From Rotaria sp. Silwood1 (Eukaryota; Rotifera; Eurotatoria; Philodinida; Philodinidae), in the NCBI GenBank assembly GCA_905250075.1, contig CAJNOP010000012.1, positions 1,364,001 through 1,428,000 of the forward strand: a DNA stretch of 64,000 nt, written 5' to 3'. Position 1 is the first letter of the stretch, and each line of letters starts with the position of its first letter. Below, one piece after another: positions 44,803-59,300 of this stretch. A program made the position numbers and the translations under genes. Under the pieces are notes generated by a model. It did not search any database. It saw nothing but the letters and a program-made list of their open reading frames with translations, and had not been told where the DNA came from.

Positions 44803-47800
44803 ATGAAGAGATTTATTCATCTAGCATATCTTATCTTTATACTATTTATTTTAAACATTCCGTCCATTGAAAATGTTGATCGTAGTAATTTTAAAACCTG
44901 TGACCAAAGCTCATTTTGTCGGTAAATATTTCTCGATTAAAATTTTTTTTTTCATGATAAAAAAACTTAATTTTTAATTAGACGACAACGTAAATATAAA
45001 CCAGATAAATCACCTTATGAAGTAGATCTTAATTCAATAAAAATAATTAAAAATGGACATTTACGATTTCTAATTTTTAATACTTTAAAATCTCATATTA
45101 AATTGAAATTAGAAATATTTACACTTGAACATAATTCATTACGTGTTAAAATTAATGAATTAAATCCAATAAGAAAACGTTATGAAGTTAAAGATAGTCT
45201 TGTTGGTGAACCAAAACTTGTTGAGTAAGAAAAATTCTATCATCAACAAAGAAAAACAAGAAATTTCTTTCAGTATGAATATAACAAAATCGGATGAAAA
45301 TCAAATCGAAGTTAATTTTGGTAAAAGAACTAAATTTTTACTTAATGCTAAGCCATTTCGATTGGATTTATTTACCAATGATATATTTGTTATGAGTGTT
45401 AATTCAAAAAATATGTTCAATTTTGAACATTATCGAAGAAAACCAGAGTAAGAGTATCTTTATATTTGATATATAAATAAATATGAATTGTTTTTTTTTA
45501 ATTTTTTGAATAGGTCAAATAAAACAGCAACGAATAATAATGTTAGTAGATGACGATTCTAAGTGAATTGTAAATATAAACCTTGAATATTTAATTTTTA
45601 TGAAATGTCATTATTGTTAAGGAGAAATTTGAATCTTCTTCGTTTTTTATTTTCAACTGTACTTCAATTCTAGAGAAATGCGACTAAAATGATTATCACG
45701 GAGATATATTTTCAAATACAAATTGGTTTGCCATTGCATTCTTCAACAATTTTATAAGAGAAAATTAAAAAACATCGGAGTTTCGAATAGTAATTTAAGA
45801 CTTTTCACACTGATGATGGTTGATAAAGATCAAATTCTTAAACTTAAACTTGTCGAATAAATATTTTCAATGAAGAAACGTTTTTTTTTTTTCTATGGAT
45901 GAAATGATGACCTACCGAAATATGGATTTGCCTCTCCGCTCCATCTGGTAAAAAAATCCTGGGTAAAGTACGGTAATATAAATTTGTTTAAGACCACTAG
46001 TGTTTTGTCCAGCGTGAGGGTTGAGGATGCGAGACCACTTTGAAGGTCCAGTTAGCTCTTCTGAGATTTTAAATTGTCTTTTCGAAGGAGAATATCTGGA
46101 TAAAACACTGAAGCCAGTCATGCTAGTGTAGGTATATAGTTCGATATGTATCCACAAGGTACTGTGTTCGAATTTCGGTATCAATAAACATAGAATGATC
46201 CTCGACAAGTGATTAACTGTTGCTTAGGTTGTGACATACAGCTGCTCATGTGTTTAGTTAGTTTATAGGGAGAGCAGAAGAACTCTGCGTCAGATCAATC
46301 TTCTGTCCAGAGCTATAGCTAGTATGAGTTGTGAGAAAGATATCAGGCTTCTAAATCTACTACTAGGTAGCATTCCATACTGCAAAGAATTCGTAAAGCA
46401 GAGATATGCTTAAAAAAATGAATAAAATCATTCAAAGAGAAAACACTTAATTTTAGAGCTCCTAAAGTTTATTGAATTCGAACGAATTTCGAAAATCACA
46501 TGAAGTTTTCGTAATACCTCTGCTGATTGATCACAACATAGGTGTCATTAACATAATAGCACTTGTTCTGTCACTTACTGAAAATCGAATATAAAGTATA
46601 TTTGATTTGATGAAATTTCGTTTAGATTCGAGTAACATATGTTTATTGATCAAGCTTGACTAAATTTTTTTTTTTGCATATAGGATGAAGATGGAATGTG
46701 GGAAGAAACATTTAAAACTCATCATGATTCGAAACCATTTGGTAAAAAAAAAATTTATTGTCTACTCTTGATTAATATAAAGAATTTTATAGGTCCATCA
46801 TCTATCGGTGTGGATGTAAATTTTCTTAATTTTGAAAATGTTTATGGTATTCCAGAACATGCTGATGCATTTTCACTTAGATCTACACAGTAAAAAATCC
46901 TTTATTTTATTCAAAAAAAAAACAGCCGTGTTGATCGTGTTGTTTTTAGTGATAGTGATCCGTATCGTCTCTTTAATGTTGATATTTTTCAATACGATAT
47001 TCAAAATCCTATGGCTCTCTATGGTTCTGTTCCATATATGCTAGCTCATAAGTAAAAGAATGATTAATTAAAATACGTGTTCAAATTATTTATTTATTTC
47101 TAGTGAACATACTACTGTTGGTTTTTTTTGGTTAAATGCAGCTGAAGGATGGATTGATGTTAATTATAATAAATTAAGTGTTAAAGTAAGTATTGACATT
47201 TAGCTTAATTAAATATTCAACAAGAGATAAGAATAATTAATCTTTTCTGCGTCTATATTCCTCTAGTATGATCTATAAATACTTTTATTCTTTTGCTAAA
47301 TTTTTGAATGAAATTCTTATTCCATCAATTCTTATGCATATTATATAATAATGATTCGACAAGTAGAATCTGTCTGATCCAGATCCCATGAGTTTTACTG
47401 ATTTCATCTCTGACTTCGTTATCAAATTTAAATAAGACAGAACATTGAAATGAATGACTGAATTGCGTGATTGATTTTTTTTTTATTCATAGAATTTCTT
47501 TTCAACAATCACAAATTTTTTTGCTACTCAATCAAATGCTAATAATATTGAAATACCAGAAGTGGCGACTCATTGGATGTTTGAATCAGGAGTTTTTGAT
47601 GGCTTCTTTTTTATGGGTCCAACACCAAGAGATATTTTTAAACAATATACAGCTATTACAGGTTCTGTTCCACTACCACCGGTATGTATACTTGAAATTT
47701 TTTGTTTAAATTAATTTTACTTTTATTCAGTTATGGTCAATTGCTTATCATCAATGTCGTTGGAATTATATTGATGAAGACGATGTTCGAAAGTATATAT

Positions 47801-50228
47801 TTAATTAATTAATTAATATTCATATTAGAAAATATTTGTTTAGTGTATTAAATGGTTTTGAACATCATCGAATTCCACTCGATGTTATTTGGCTTGATAT
47901 TGAACATACAAATGGTAAACGATATTTTACATGGGATATATCAAAATTTCCAAATCCAGAAAAATTACAAAATGATATTGCTATTTATCGAAGAAAACTC
48001 GTAACAATATCTGATCCACATATAAAAAAAGATGATGGATATCAAATATATGCTCAAGCAAAAGCATTAGGATATTTTGTTAAAACAAAAGATGGACAAG
48101 ATTATGAAGGATCATGTTGGCCAGGTAAAGAAAAGAAAACAAAAAACTTTATAAAGATAAAAGCTTCATATTTCTTCATTATTAGGTTCTTCAATGTGGC
48201 TTGATTTTTTTAATCCTGAGATTTTTAAATGGTATTCTCAACGATATTTATATGAAAATTATAAAGGTACAACAGAAAATCTTTTCCTATGGAATGATAT
48301 GAATGAACCATCCGTATTCAATGGTCCAGAAATAACATTTCCAAAAGATATTGTTCATTATGGTGGATGGGAAGATCGAGAAGTACACAATCTTTATGGT
48401 ATGCTTCAACATATGTCAACATTTCAAGGTCTTTTAAATCGTTCAAATGGACATATACGTCCATTTATATTAACACGTTCATTTTTTGCTGGTTCACAAC
48501 GTACAGCAGCTGTATGGACAGGTGATAATTCAGCACAATGGAGTCATTTAAAAATAACTATACCAATGTTATTAAGTCTATCAATAACTGGTTTTGGTTT
48601 TGTTGGTGCTGATGTTGGAGGATTTTTTAATAATCCAGATGCACAATTACTTGTTCGATGGTATCAAGTATGTTAACAAGACAAAAACAAAAATAATTCT
48701 TTGAATATATTCTTTTTCTTTTCTATTCTTAAGATAGCAGCATATCAACCATTCTATCGTGAACATGCACATATTGATACAGCTCGTCGTGAACCTTGGT
48801 TATTTGGTGATGATAATACACGACTTATACGACAAGCTATTGAACAACGTTATACTTATTTACCTTATTGGTATACTTTATTTTATAAGCAAGAAAGACA
48901 AGGAATACCACCAATATTACCATTATGGGCAAATTTTCCAAAAGATAAAAATACATTTAAAACCGAAGATTCATTTATGGTTGGTATGTATCATTTGAAG
49001 AAATAAAAGAATTTGATTTCAGAAAATGTAAGTTTGTTTATTATAGGGAATGGTCTTCTTGTTTATCCAGTAACTGATGCTGATATGAATCAAATTTCAA
49101 TTTATTTTCCCGGTGAAAATACAGTAAGAAAAATGAATATTAAGATAGTATATTTCTTTTTTTTTGTTTCTCAAGGTTTGGTATGACATGCGAACATATA
49201 CTCAACATAATGGTTCGGAAACAATATTGATTAATGTTGATATGGAATCGGTAATTCAAAAACAAAAAAAAAATATTCAATTGGATAGATATTTATAAAT
49301 TGCAAATTTATTCTGTTTTTTTTTTAGATTCCAGTTTATCAATTAGGTGGTGTTATTATTCCACGAAGATTAAGAAAACGACGTTCATCAATGCTTGCTT
49401 TACAGGATCCATTTACTTTAATAGTGGCACTGGATCGAAATGTATGTATTAAATGAAAATCAACATGCACTTTAGATAAAACATTCATTCTATAGTATGA
49501 GTTTTAAAAATTTGCTTGAATAAAATTTCGAATTACACCTGTAGACATCTCCGTTTGGTTGCGAGAATTGTAACCACTGTTGTGAGTATTTAAAATAAGA
49601 GTGTTCTAATTTCAGCACATGTTCTAGTTTATCTTTTAGAGTAATATTATTAGGATAAAATTCAAAAAACAAAAGGGTGTAATTTGAGTTCTTTAGAATT
49701 ATAATGATTGTCTTTTTTCAAGTATAACAACATAGTTCTAACATTTGATTAATTAAGTTTACTTTTCATGTATTAAAAATAATCTTCAAGGAAATAAATC
49801 AAACATTAAAATAAATAAAGAAAACTTTGTTTTTCTTTAGTATGAAGCTAAAGGTGAATTGTATATGGATGATGGATATACATATGATTATCGACGAAAA
49901 CGTCAATTAATTTATCGTCGTTTTACATTTAAAAATAATGAACTTCGTTCAAAGTAGAATTTCATTTGTTTTTTTTCTATTCTTTCAATAAATTCGATTA
50001 CTTTTCTCTTTTTTTAGATCTCTTGATACTTCTGCTAAGTTTCAGACAGAAGCTTGGATTGAACGTATTATTATACTTGGTTATCCAAATAATCCAAGTA
50101 GAGTCCTAATTAATTCGGGTGATAAACAAGCCACTCCACTTCATAGTTATCAACAAGCAACACATACACTTCTTATTCGACGACCTGGTCCATCGATAAC
50201 ATCCGATTGGATACTTTCAATATCATAA
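44803..50228 (+). CDS. GANAB: Neutral alpha-glucosidase AB / ER glucosidase II catalytic alpha subunit (GH31)
   Basis: Trims the two inner alpha-1,3-linked glucoses from N-glycans in the ER lumen, driving calnexin/calreticulin cycling. I assemble 18 exons from 44803-44921 to 50018-50228; all joins keep frame, total 926 aa (human ~944). A signal peptide ([20 protein letters not shown]) is followed by the conserved [16 protein letters not shown] start. Then [39 protein letters not shown], the GH31 core [17 protein letters not shown], the nucleophile motif [15 protein letters not shown] (Asp), the acid/base motif [15 protein letters not shown] (Asp), [25 protein letters not shown] and ELYMDDG. 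It ends in SDWILSIS without a retention signal, as expected because the beta subunit retains it. Exons are 28-482 nt. Intron 4 is 1142 nt and holds an anomalous block. All catalytic features are intact. Confidence 0.95.
45542..46683 (+). other. Long intron 4 of GANAB with an anomalous inserted block
   Basis: 1142 nt with a GTTAGT donor and an ATATAG acceptor. It separates the acidic/Asn-rich linker of GANAB from the [11 protein letters not shown] exon. Positions ~45900-46350 are much less AT-rich than neighbouring introns and contain a 98-codon minus-strand frame (45912-46208) with no recognised family. Probably a degenerate repeat or mobile-element fragment. Confidence 0.5.
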
Positions 50229-53200
50229 AGCTTTAATAATACAATTTATTAGTTAAAAAGAAATTTTTCGCTTTTTGTATTCGTTAACATTCTTTATTCA
50301 GTAATTTATTGATAAAATTATCAGTGTCTATTGTGATTTTTTATGAATAGATACGTTATTTTTTATTTTTCGTGAATACGCTTATAGACATTAGTAATAT
50401 ATGTTTTATTTTGTTGTTTATTTTTATCTTAAATAAAACAAAATTTGATAATACGTATAAGTTTAATATATTTTCAATAGTCTTGTTAATTATACTTATT
50501 CATTAATTGATAACTTAATAGATATAATAAATAAGATTTAAATAGACAAACATATACAACAACAAGAAAAAAAAGAAATTTCTTTTCAATGAGATGCATA
50601 TAGAGATATTCAATAGTAAGTTAACGCTAGTTGCCAATATTTTGATAATTCAGTAACTGATTGTAAAGTGTGCAACAAAAGTCTAAGATACTATTGATTT
50701 CTGTGTTTTTTCTTGTCAGCTATTATGTTGTACTCTAATATTACCAAAGCTCTATGTCTGATGGAAGACACTTGATACGGAACACTGAAAGATTTTTTTT
50801 TTAATAGAACGAATTCTGCTCTACAAAAAGCATTATTGTTCAAAGTATTGAAAATTGTTGTTGAAACTGAATTTTCCTAAGAAAACACTCATGATGGGAT
50901 TAAGGACCTGGAACGTTGTTCAAAATTTAAATTTTTGTCTTTTTATATGCGTTCGAAAGGCCATCATCTAAAACGATCAAACCTAAAATTTAAGCTTATT
51001 TGAATATGCTACGATAAAGTTAGTCAAGAAAGACTTTTGAGTACTACTCACCTACTATCAGAAAGTAATCAAAAATTATTTCATAATTGTTTATTTGGAT
51101 GTTATTTCAACAAATATATCATATTTTTATTGAGCTTTTCTAGTTCAACATGAGTGAGAAAGGTCACCATTTACGAGTCTATAATAGTTGATATTTGACA
51201 ATATGCCTGTTGGCATTCTTTGAAATCGAAAGTTCATCATCAAATGGGACTCATATCTCTATCCTACATAGCGATTTTTGATAATTTTTCAAAAGAAAAA
51301 AAATATATTGTTAGCCACTTTCATTTGTCATGACACAAGTGTAAAGCTAAATAAAAGTGACATTTGGAATCATCATTAAAAACTGCATTGAATCAAATGA
51401 ATTTTAGAGAAATTTTTTATTGAGAAAAAAATAAGTTCTGAAGGAATTACGAAGCAAAATTTTGATAAAATAGAAAAATAGAGGATCATAGATGACTTTG
51501 TCACAGGAGAAAAATTTCTCGAAAATATGTTTAACTCAATTTAGTTTTTGACTCGGACTTCCAATGTCACATTTATTTTCCTTTACAATGGCATCATGGC
51601 AATGAAAGCCACTAAAAATTTTTTTCTCTTGAAAAATAATCAGAAATCTATATATCAACCAATATGACTTGATAAATTGTGACCTCTCTCCAAGGAAGAA
51701 AGAGTGGAACCCTGGAATACGAAAATGGTATAGATTCTCTATGGTATTTTATGATATTCTGTTACATTCTATAATATCTGGAATTCAGAATTCTCTTGAA
51801 TTCTCCAAAATTTTAGGATTTTGCTCTTTACTCTTTGCCTCTCTCACTTATGTTGAACTAAAAAGTCTACTCTATCTTTTAGTATATCACATGATAAAAT
51901 TCTCTGATTTGTTGTAGCATAATATTAATAAACATGTATGAAAACAATTGTCGACTACTTTTTCGATAATTGGTTTCAGATGGTAGCTTCTTGAAAGCAT
52001 ATAAGAAAATAAGAAATTTGAACTTCGATCAGCGCTTTGGTTCCCTATTACGATGAGTTATTACGAAATACAAAAAAACTACACAGTTATGTAGAACTTT
52101 CAATGCTGTTTCTAACGGTAGACTAGACAATCATAAATTATTATAAAATCGAGTTCTAGTTATTAACTAATAAAAATTATTAGAAACAGTTTTTTTTCAA
52201 ATTCTTTTCTATTATTTAATAAAGAGAAAATTGAATAAATACTAGAAATATCTGAAGCTATTGCTTGCTGGAGAAAATTCATAATTTTTCTCTGTATTCC
52301 TTCAACAATCGAGTAAATCAAAACTAGCTAGTTTCTGTTGATCTAAACTCTGGCTACATCTGTCACTCAAAAGATAGCTCTTATCACCTTTCTTTTCACA
52401 CAAAAACACAGATAATAGAAAGTATCTTAAACCTTTACTACTCACTTGTATTTGAACAATTTTTATTAGTTTCCATGTCTTTTAATGAATGATTAGCATA
52501 AGAAAATTCATTATTGTCATTAAATGTAAATGGTAATTTATCTGCAAGTATTATTTTAATGATAAAATATATTTAACGTTTTGTTTTTGAATATGATTAA
52601 TCTTCTTCTGTTCTCTTGATTTTTGATTGTCAATATTTCAAATCTTAAATTCCATTACAATATAAAAGTTCAACGCTTTTCTCCAATTGACAATGTGCCA
52701 AATTTCGCATCACATATTAATAGATGTTGAATATGACTTGATAAATCCATGTTTGACTATTTTTTTTTCTATTGAAGAAATTTTATTGAAGTTTTTTTTC
52801 TTTTCTAATGATTTCGAGATTATGATAACTTGTGATTATTCAAAAGCGTCTTATCATAAAACAAGAACCATAGAAATAAATAATCAATGAAGATATCCTT
52901 TCTACTATTGTTAATCAAAATAAGTTTGTCAAGAAAATAAAATATAACTAATGAATTTGTTTTAAATCTAAACAATTAATTAGAAGCAAACGATTAATAT
53001 TTTAATAGTTCATAGAATGAAATTTCAAATAAAATTTATACTTTATTTAATAAATTTGTTTTCAATAAGTTGAATTAAAAAAAAACAATAGTTGAAATAT
53101 TTATAGAAAACTTGTAAATTATCAATTGATTTTAGTCTCGAAACATTGTAGTGTTAATAGTAATATGATCCATCGTTGTAGCTTTGATGTATTTACGACA

Positions 53201-53964
53201 AATGAAACTCAAACGTATTTTGATGCGAGTTACTCATTTATTATAGAAACGTTGTTAATTTATCATTGGCATATGTATGCGTCCATCAATGCCAAGTCGA
53301 GTATCATATGAGACTTCGTTTAAAATAGACACAATTTTCTTGTTTATTAAATATTATTATATTTTTTAAACTTGTGTATTTGTATGCGAGAATTTCTTAT
53401 TTTGAGTTTGTTTTTTAATATTCATTAGAGAAAAATTATTGAGAAAACTATGCACGTATTAAAACGTTTCTCTTTTGAATGTTACGCCTCATTGCAAGTC
53501 TATCAAACAATATAGGAAAAAAAAGAAAAAAAGGGAATGAAAGAAACAAAAATGCGCAACCTTCTCTCGTACAATCGAGTTATCTTATCCAAATAACAAT
53601 TTAGATAATAAGAGTATGGCCGCCGTGCCAGTCAGTCATTCGGTCGCACACTCTCGTTCGGTACGTATTCAAATACTAAAATAAAAAAACACTAAAAACT
53701 TCTGTCCAACTAGTCCGAACATACAATAGTATCATCATCCAGGTTCATTTCTCTTATACACCTAGAATTGAACTGTTCTGACCTTGATCTTTATATATTA
53801 GTTCGATCATCTGGCTTAGTAAAAAAAAAAAAAAAAAAAGAAAAATAACTGATGATAGATATCCAATTTCATTCTATTTCAGTCCAGGCACATACATTGA
53901 TACATGTGTATAATATTCATTGGCAAAATACCTCGACGAGAAACAAAAAAAAAAAGAAAAAGCG

Positions 53965-54020
53965 ATGAGCTATGATCAGACACAAAGACGATGTCAGTGG
54001 ACTGTCTACTATTATTATCG
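53965..54020 (+). other. Candidate leader exon or upstream ORF with GTGAGT donor
   Basis: ATG AGC TAT GAT opens 18 codons (MSYDQTQRRCQWTVYYYY plus two bases) that end at a good donor, CG|GTGAGT. Splicing to the acceptor at 56351-56352 would not be in frame with the GATA start at 56374. It would therefore act as an upstream ORF in a 5' leader, or belong to something else. Weak evidence. Confidence 0.2.
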
Positions 54021-55065
54021 GTGAGTAATTCTTGTAATGAACCATGTCATTGCTATAGGTTTTTTTTTTTGATTACAACATTTCTTCTTTTTGTTTTTTT
54101 GGATGTTTTGTTTATACATTCTTTTCTACATGAAAATCAATCGATCATCATCGACAAAATTTATAACAATGCTTTAGTCAGAAAGATTATTGATCGTTCA
54201 TAAATAGTTAAGAGAGAAGAAGAATAAGAACCGGTGTGTTGTGTTTTGTATATATGTTTAAGCTTGCCTTCGTTATCTTTCTTGCTTTATTTACTCTGCT
54301 CTTGACTGGTTGTGCTCTCTTTTCAATATTTGCTCTTCGCTGTGACTTCATAAAAAAAAGCAAAGTACGCATCCAAACAGAAAAGAGCATGAGGAAAAGA
54401 GAGAATGAGGGAGAAGAGGTATGTATGTGTCGTTTCTATTTGCTCTTACTGATAACAGCAAAAGGTTCTAATCAGAAACTACGTCATTAGCTAAAGAATA
54501 TCGACATATTTGCCGCAATCAACAATGAAATTTTTTATTATCTCAAAACGGCTTTATTTGTTAATAATACTTCTGATCTTTTAAATATCTTAAATTCCCA
54601 CTTCAAGAAATAAATTCAAATGTCTAACAATGCTATGTCTATACATTGTTTATGATTTCAACATGATTAATGAATAATATCTAAAAAAAAAAAAAAAAGT
54701 TGTGTTGGTTTTCTTTTTTTTCTACATCAAAGAAAAAAAAGAAAAGAAAAGAAAAGTATAATAATCATTGGTCGTTTGATAGTATTTATTCATATACAGC
54801 AAATAAGATTTATAAGTAAAATGCATATTCAATATTTCAAATGATGGAGACAAACGAGGTCACCATAGATAACATATTGACCTAGCTGCTGTAGTTAGAA
54901 ATAAGAAATTGGCCATAAATTTCAACTTGAATTGATTTATAAATAAGAGAGTAATTGAAAGACTAAGACGAACAATCAATATTTTAATATGTATCCTTTT
55001 TGTTTTTTTGTGTTTCGGCAAGTGTGTTGATTTTTTAAATCTGATCCTTCGCACCTCATCATCTC

Positions 55066-55103
55066 ATAAGAAGAGAGAGAGAAAGAGAGAGAGAGAGAAA
55101 GGC
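55066..55103. repeat. (GA)n purine tract
   Basis: An AGAGAGAGAAAGAGAGAGAG-type tract in the presumed 5' region of the GATA gene. Such GA tracts can bind GAGA-type factors in other animals; relevance here is unknown. Confidence 0.75.
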
Positions 55104-56252
55104 ACAACAAAAAAAAAGGCAATTTCCAATGTCATTAAACCATAAAATCATGATCATCCATCACGGATTTAGTTACATTCACACGCGTATGTAGACAAAT
55201 GCACCTGTCGACCTGTTTTCGAGAGTCAACCTCCTTGAAAATCTAATTTTCACAAAGCAAAAAAAAGAAGACTTTCATAGAGACAGACGAGAGAACGAGA
55301 GGAGAACGCACACACATAGAACACGCCGTGCATGTGCGCATATTTCACTTCCAAACAATTATAAGTGGTGGCTATATGGGCGCTGACTTGTTTGAAAGAA
55401 GCGCTTGTGTTTGTGAGTAAAAGAGCGAAAAAAAAGAAGAGAAGAGCGCGATGTCGACAATGACGGCAGCAAGCAGCAGTTGGAGAATACGAAGAAGAAG
55501 AAGAAGAGAGAAGAAACGGAGAGGGACGGAGAGAAAAATCATACTTTGCCGCCCCACTCCGAGTTTTTATTTAACTTGAACGCACACAACACTACTACAC
55601 ACATATAAGCACTTAAGAAAAAAAATTTTTTTTTGGCCAATACGCGTCGAGTAAACGAATATCATCATTTCTGAAAAAAAAGGTAACTTATATAATGATT
55701 AGTATCCGTAACAAATAAGCATAGCTGAGAAGAAAAGTCGAAATCAAAAATCTATAAAGTGTTAAATCTATTTGTTGCATGTTCTCACCTCTATCATATT
55801 ATTGCCGTCGTACGTCTTGACTGCTGCTGCTCTTTTTGAAAATGAATGTGAGTGAAATGCAGCTCTATCTTTTTTCTCTCCCCTCGTTGTGATGAGTGTC
55901 GTTTTACAACCACAGGCAAGCGATAATTTTTATCAAAGTTTTGTAGCCCCCGCTTGGAATGGGAGCAGCAGACGCAGGAAGAGTGAAATAAAGAAAAATC
56001 GTTGAAAGAACAGGAGAGAAACAAGGGTCTTATCAAAAGAGAGCTTATCATCCAACACAAGCACGATCATCATTACCATAAAAAATTTAAAAAAAAAACA
56101 GTTTATTCAATGTGTACATTAATTCGTACAATTCAGATTTCCCAAAACCTACTGAAGATGCTTCTTTTATTTCTTTCGTTAAACGGTAAGCTTCTGTGGA
56201 CCAATTAGAAAAAATATGTCACCACAACCAATGACATTTTAAGAAGAAGAGC

Positions 56253-56283
<31 letters not shown>

Positions 56284-56373
56284 CATCGAAACATAATAAG
56301 ACATTTGTTTTAAGGATAATCATTTTCTATTCTCATTTGTTATCTTGTTTAGTGACATCGTCATATTATCAAC

Positions 56374-59300
56374 ATGTCATCTGCTTGGGCACCAATTGAT
56401 GAAAAATCATTATCGACAAGAATTATTAAAAATGAAAATGCAGATGATGAAGATAATAGTAGTCTTTCAAATGCAAGTGGTGCAACATCATCATCAACAA
56501 ATAGTCGAATATTATTAAGACATGCTCCACAACATAAAGAACAACAACAACAACAACAACAGCAACAACAGCAACAGCAGCAAGTCACTATTTATTCAGA
56601 ACAACCATCGTCAACGACAACAGTAACAAACATAAATACTGTTTCTTCAAATGATTTACAACAAGAACAGTATTCATCAACAAATGGTAAAATTTTAATA
56701 AAAAACTTTAAATAAAATTTGTCTTTTTCATTTTCTTTTTTAAGAATCACCTTCGTTTTCTAGCCAATTTCAACCACAAGGTCAATTATCTTATGCTGAA
56801 ACAGTAGCATATTATGGAGATGATCTAGTCAATGGTGTTGATCATCTTCAACAACATCATCATTCACAAAATTATTCCCATTTACAACAATGTAAAAATA
56901 AAACAAATATTTCATTTCAAATGTTTTTTTTTATGTTTGTTTTTTTTTTTTCATAGCTCTTTATTCTCCTCCAACACCAAATAATCATCATCAACAATCA
57001 ATTTCATCACCTCGTTTTAATTTACCTCATACATCACAATCTGACTATCGTCATACATCTTATGATGATGCAAATCGTTATATTGCAGGTACAAGTACAC
57101 GTCGTACATCAACATCACCAAATAATCCTGTTTATGAAAATGGTATTAATCAAGGATGGACATCAAATGAAACACAATCATATTATGGTTTATCAAATGC
57201 TTATGTACCAACAGCACCAACAAATTTAAGTGATTTAACATTTCTTCAACAAACACAATTAACTAGTAATACAGATCCAATTCAATTTTGGAATGAAAAT
57301 CCCCCAGTTGGTCCATATATTCAATGTTTAGGTAAGGTTTTTCTTCTTTTTGTTTTTGTTTTTCTTTTTTGAAATAAATTAAATCATTGCTTAGATGGAT
57401 ATTATGATGCAACTGATGGTCGAGAATGTGTTAATTGTGGAGCTATATCAACACCGTTATGGCGTCGTGATGGTACAGGTCATTATTTGTGCAATGCTTG
57501 TGGTTTATTTCATAAAATAAATGGTTCAAATCGACCATTACCACGATTGCCACGACGTCTAGTAAACATAAAAATTTCTTTTATTTGATAGATTAATTGT
57601 TCATATATATATTTTTTTCTTTTTTTCTTTTCGTTTAGGAAGATGAAGATCGTCCTCGAACATCAACTATTGAAACTGGTCTTCCTGTAGTTGATTCTGT
57701 ATGTTTACCAAATGTATCATCATTAACAAATGCTTATTCTCATCATCATTCAATACATCAAAATCAAATTTATCATTCATCAACAACACAATCATCATCA
57801 CGTCGAAATAATACATCGAAAGCATTATCATCACTTGCACTTGGTAATCCTGATTCACATTATACACCTTATTCAACAATAAAAACAAATACAAATAATG
57901 GTACTGATACACCTAGTTCTCAAACTCAATTACCATCATTTCATCGAACACAATCAGTAAAAGAATTGTTTTCCTTTTTGTCTTTTTGTTTATCAGTTGT
58001 TTTTCTCTCCTCTAGGATGATATTGCTGTGTCTTCAGTTAACAATACATCATCGAATACAGCTCATAAACAAGTAAAATATGACCTCTACGATCGTGGAA
58101 AATTTTTGTTTGTTCCCAGAGAACTTGAACGAATCCTTAAAACAAGGGTCGCGTCTTCTCAATAACGTGAACGCTATCTTATCATGAGAGAACTACGCGA
58201 ACTTATGCCTATCATTTGAACTCAAAAGAAAGCCTTGATAAGAATAGACAAAGCTAACATGTCTATGGGCTTCTGAAGGAGAGTTATGATTATTTTAGTA
58301 AATTTTTGACACATTTTTTTGGTATTTACTACAAACTTAAACAAGAAAGTTTCCACGTAAGATCGTTTTTTTTGTCAGGAACAATTATTTCTGGGAAATT
58401 TAATAACTCGACAAAGGAATCTTTTTTTTTAACTGAAACTTTCAGAATATTTCCTATGTCCAATCTATAAGCAAAATTTTATAATTTGATTTTTTCGATA
58501 AATATCTAAACATGGGTCAAGATTTCACTAAAACGATCACAACTTAGTTTCAAAGCCTCACAGATACGAACTATTGTAAATATTTTCTTGTTTTACTGAA
58601 ACTTCGTTTTTGAGTTCAAACGGTAGGTATCAATTCGAGCAAACCCTTTGTCACAGTAATCACCTTTTGCTCAATTTTTTTTCACTTAAAGAAATTCTTA
58701 AATAGATTTCTATTAAGAGTTTTGTTTTATTTATCTATTTAGGCATTAACAGGTGCACGTCGTTCAGGTCTACAATGTGCGAATTGTCAAACACAAAATA
58801 CAACATTATGGCGACGAAATAGTGATGGTGAACCAGTTTGTAATGCATGTGGATTATATTATAAACTTCATCAGGTAAATTTGTCAAATCTATCTTTTGT
58901 TTGTAAAAATCATGAATAATTTCTATTAGATTGCACGTCCAATGAATATGGTTAAACCAGGTATTCAAACTCGTCGTCGAAAACCAAAAAGTAATAATGG
59001 AAATAATTCCGGTGCTAATCAAAATTCAAAATCTAAACATAATAAACATGTTACAACAACAACACCAAATAAAGAGCCTGCACCATGTGCATCGGAACCA
59101 ACTCTTGATTATGGTTTAACAACAACACGTAAAAAATAAATAAACAAAAAAAAAAATTTTATTTATTTGTTTTTATTTTTTATTAGATATTGGAAGACAA
59201 GGCACATATCATCATGAATATAATTCCGTACGGAATGATTTATTTCCGCAACATCATCATTCTCATCTTGGTCATCATCGACATCATCCATATGCAACAA

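Larger units (their letters stand above)
50229..56373. other. Long non-coding region upstream of the GATA gene
   Basis: About 6.1 kb. 50.2-53.5 kb is AT-rich with nothing recognisable. From 53.6 kb composition changes. An initiator-like TCAGTCATTCGG occurs at 53630-53642 with a GTACGT donor soon after. A short frame starts at 53965 and ends at a GTGAGT donor (54021). GA-, GAA- and CA-rich tracts follow at 55.0-55.6 kb. This looks like a promoter and spliced 5' leader zone of the GATA factor, by position and splice-like signals only. Confidence 0.4.

Noticed and set aside
53965..54020. First coding exon of the GATA gene
   Set aside because: Its donor phase joined to the acceptor at 56351-56352 is out of frame with the GATA ATG, so it cannot encode the N-terminus.
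56361..56588. Minus-strand frame with a long Cys run
   Set aside because: Antisense of the GATA Gln (CAA/CAG) tract.
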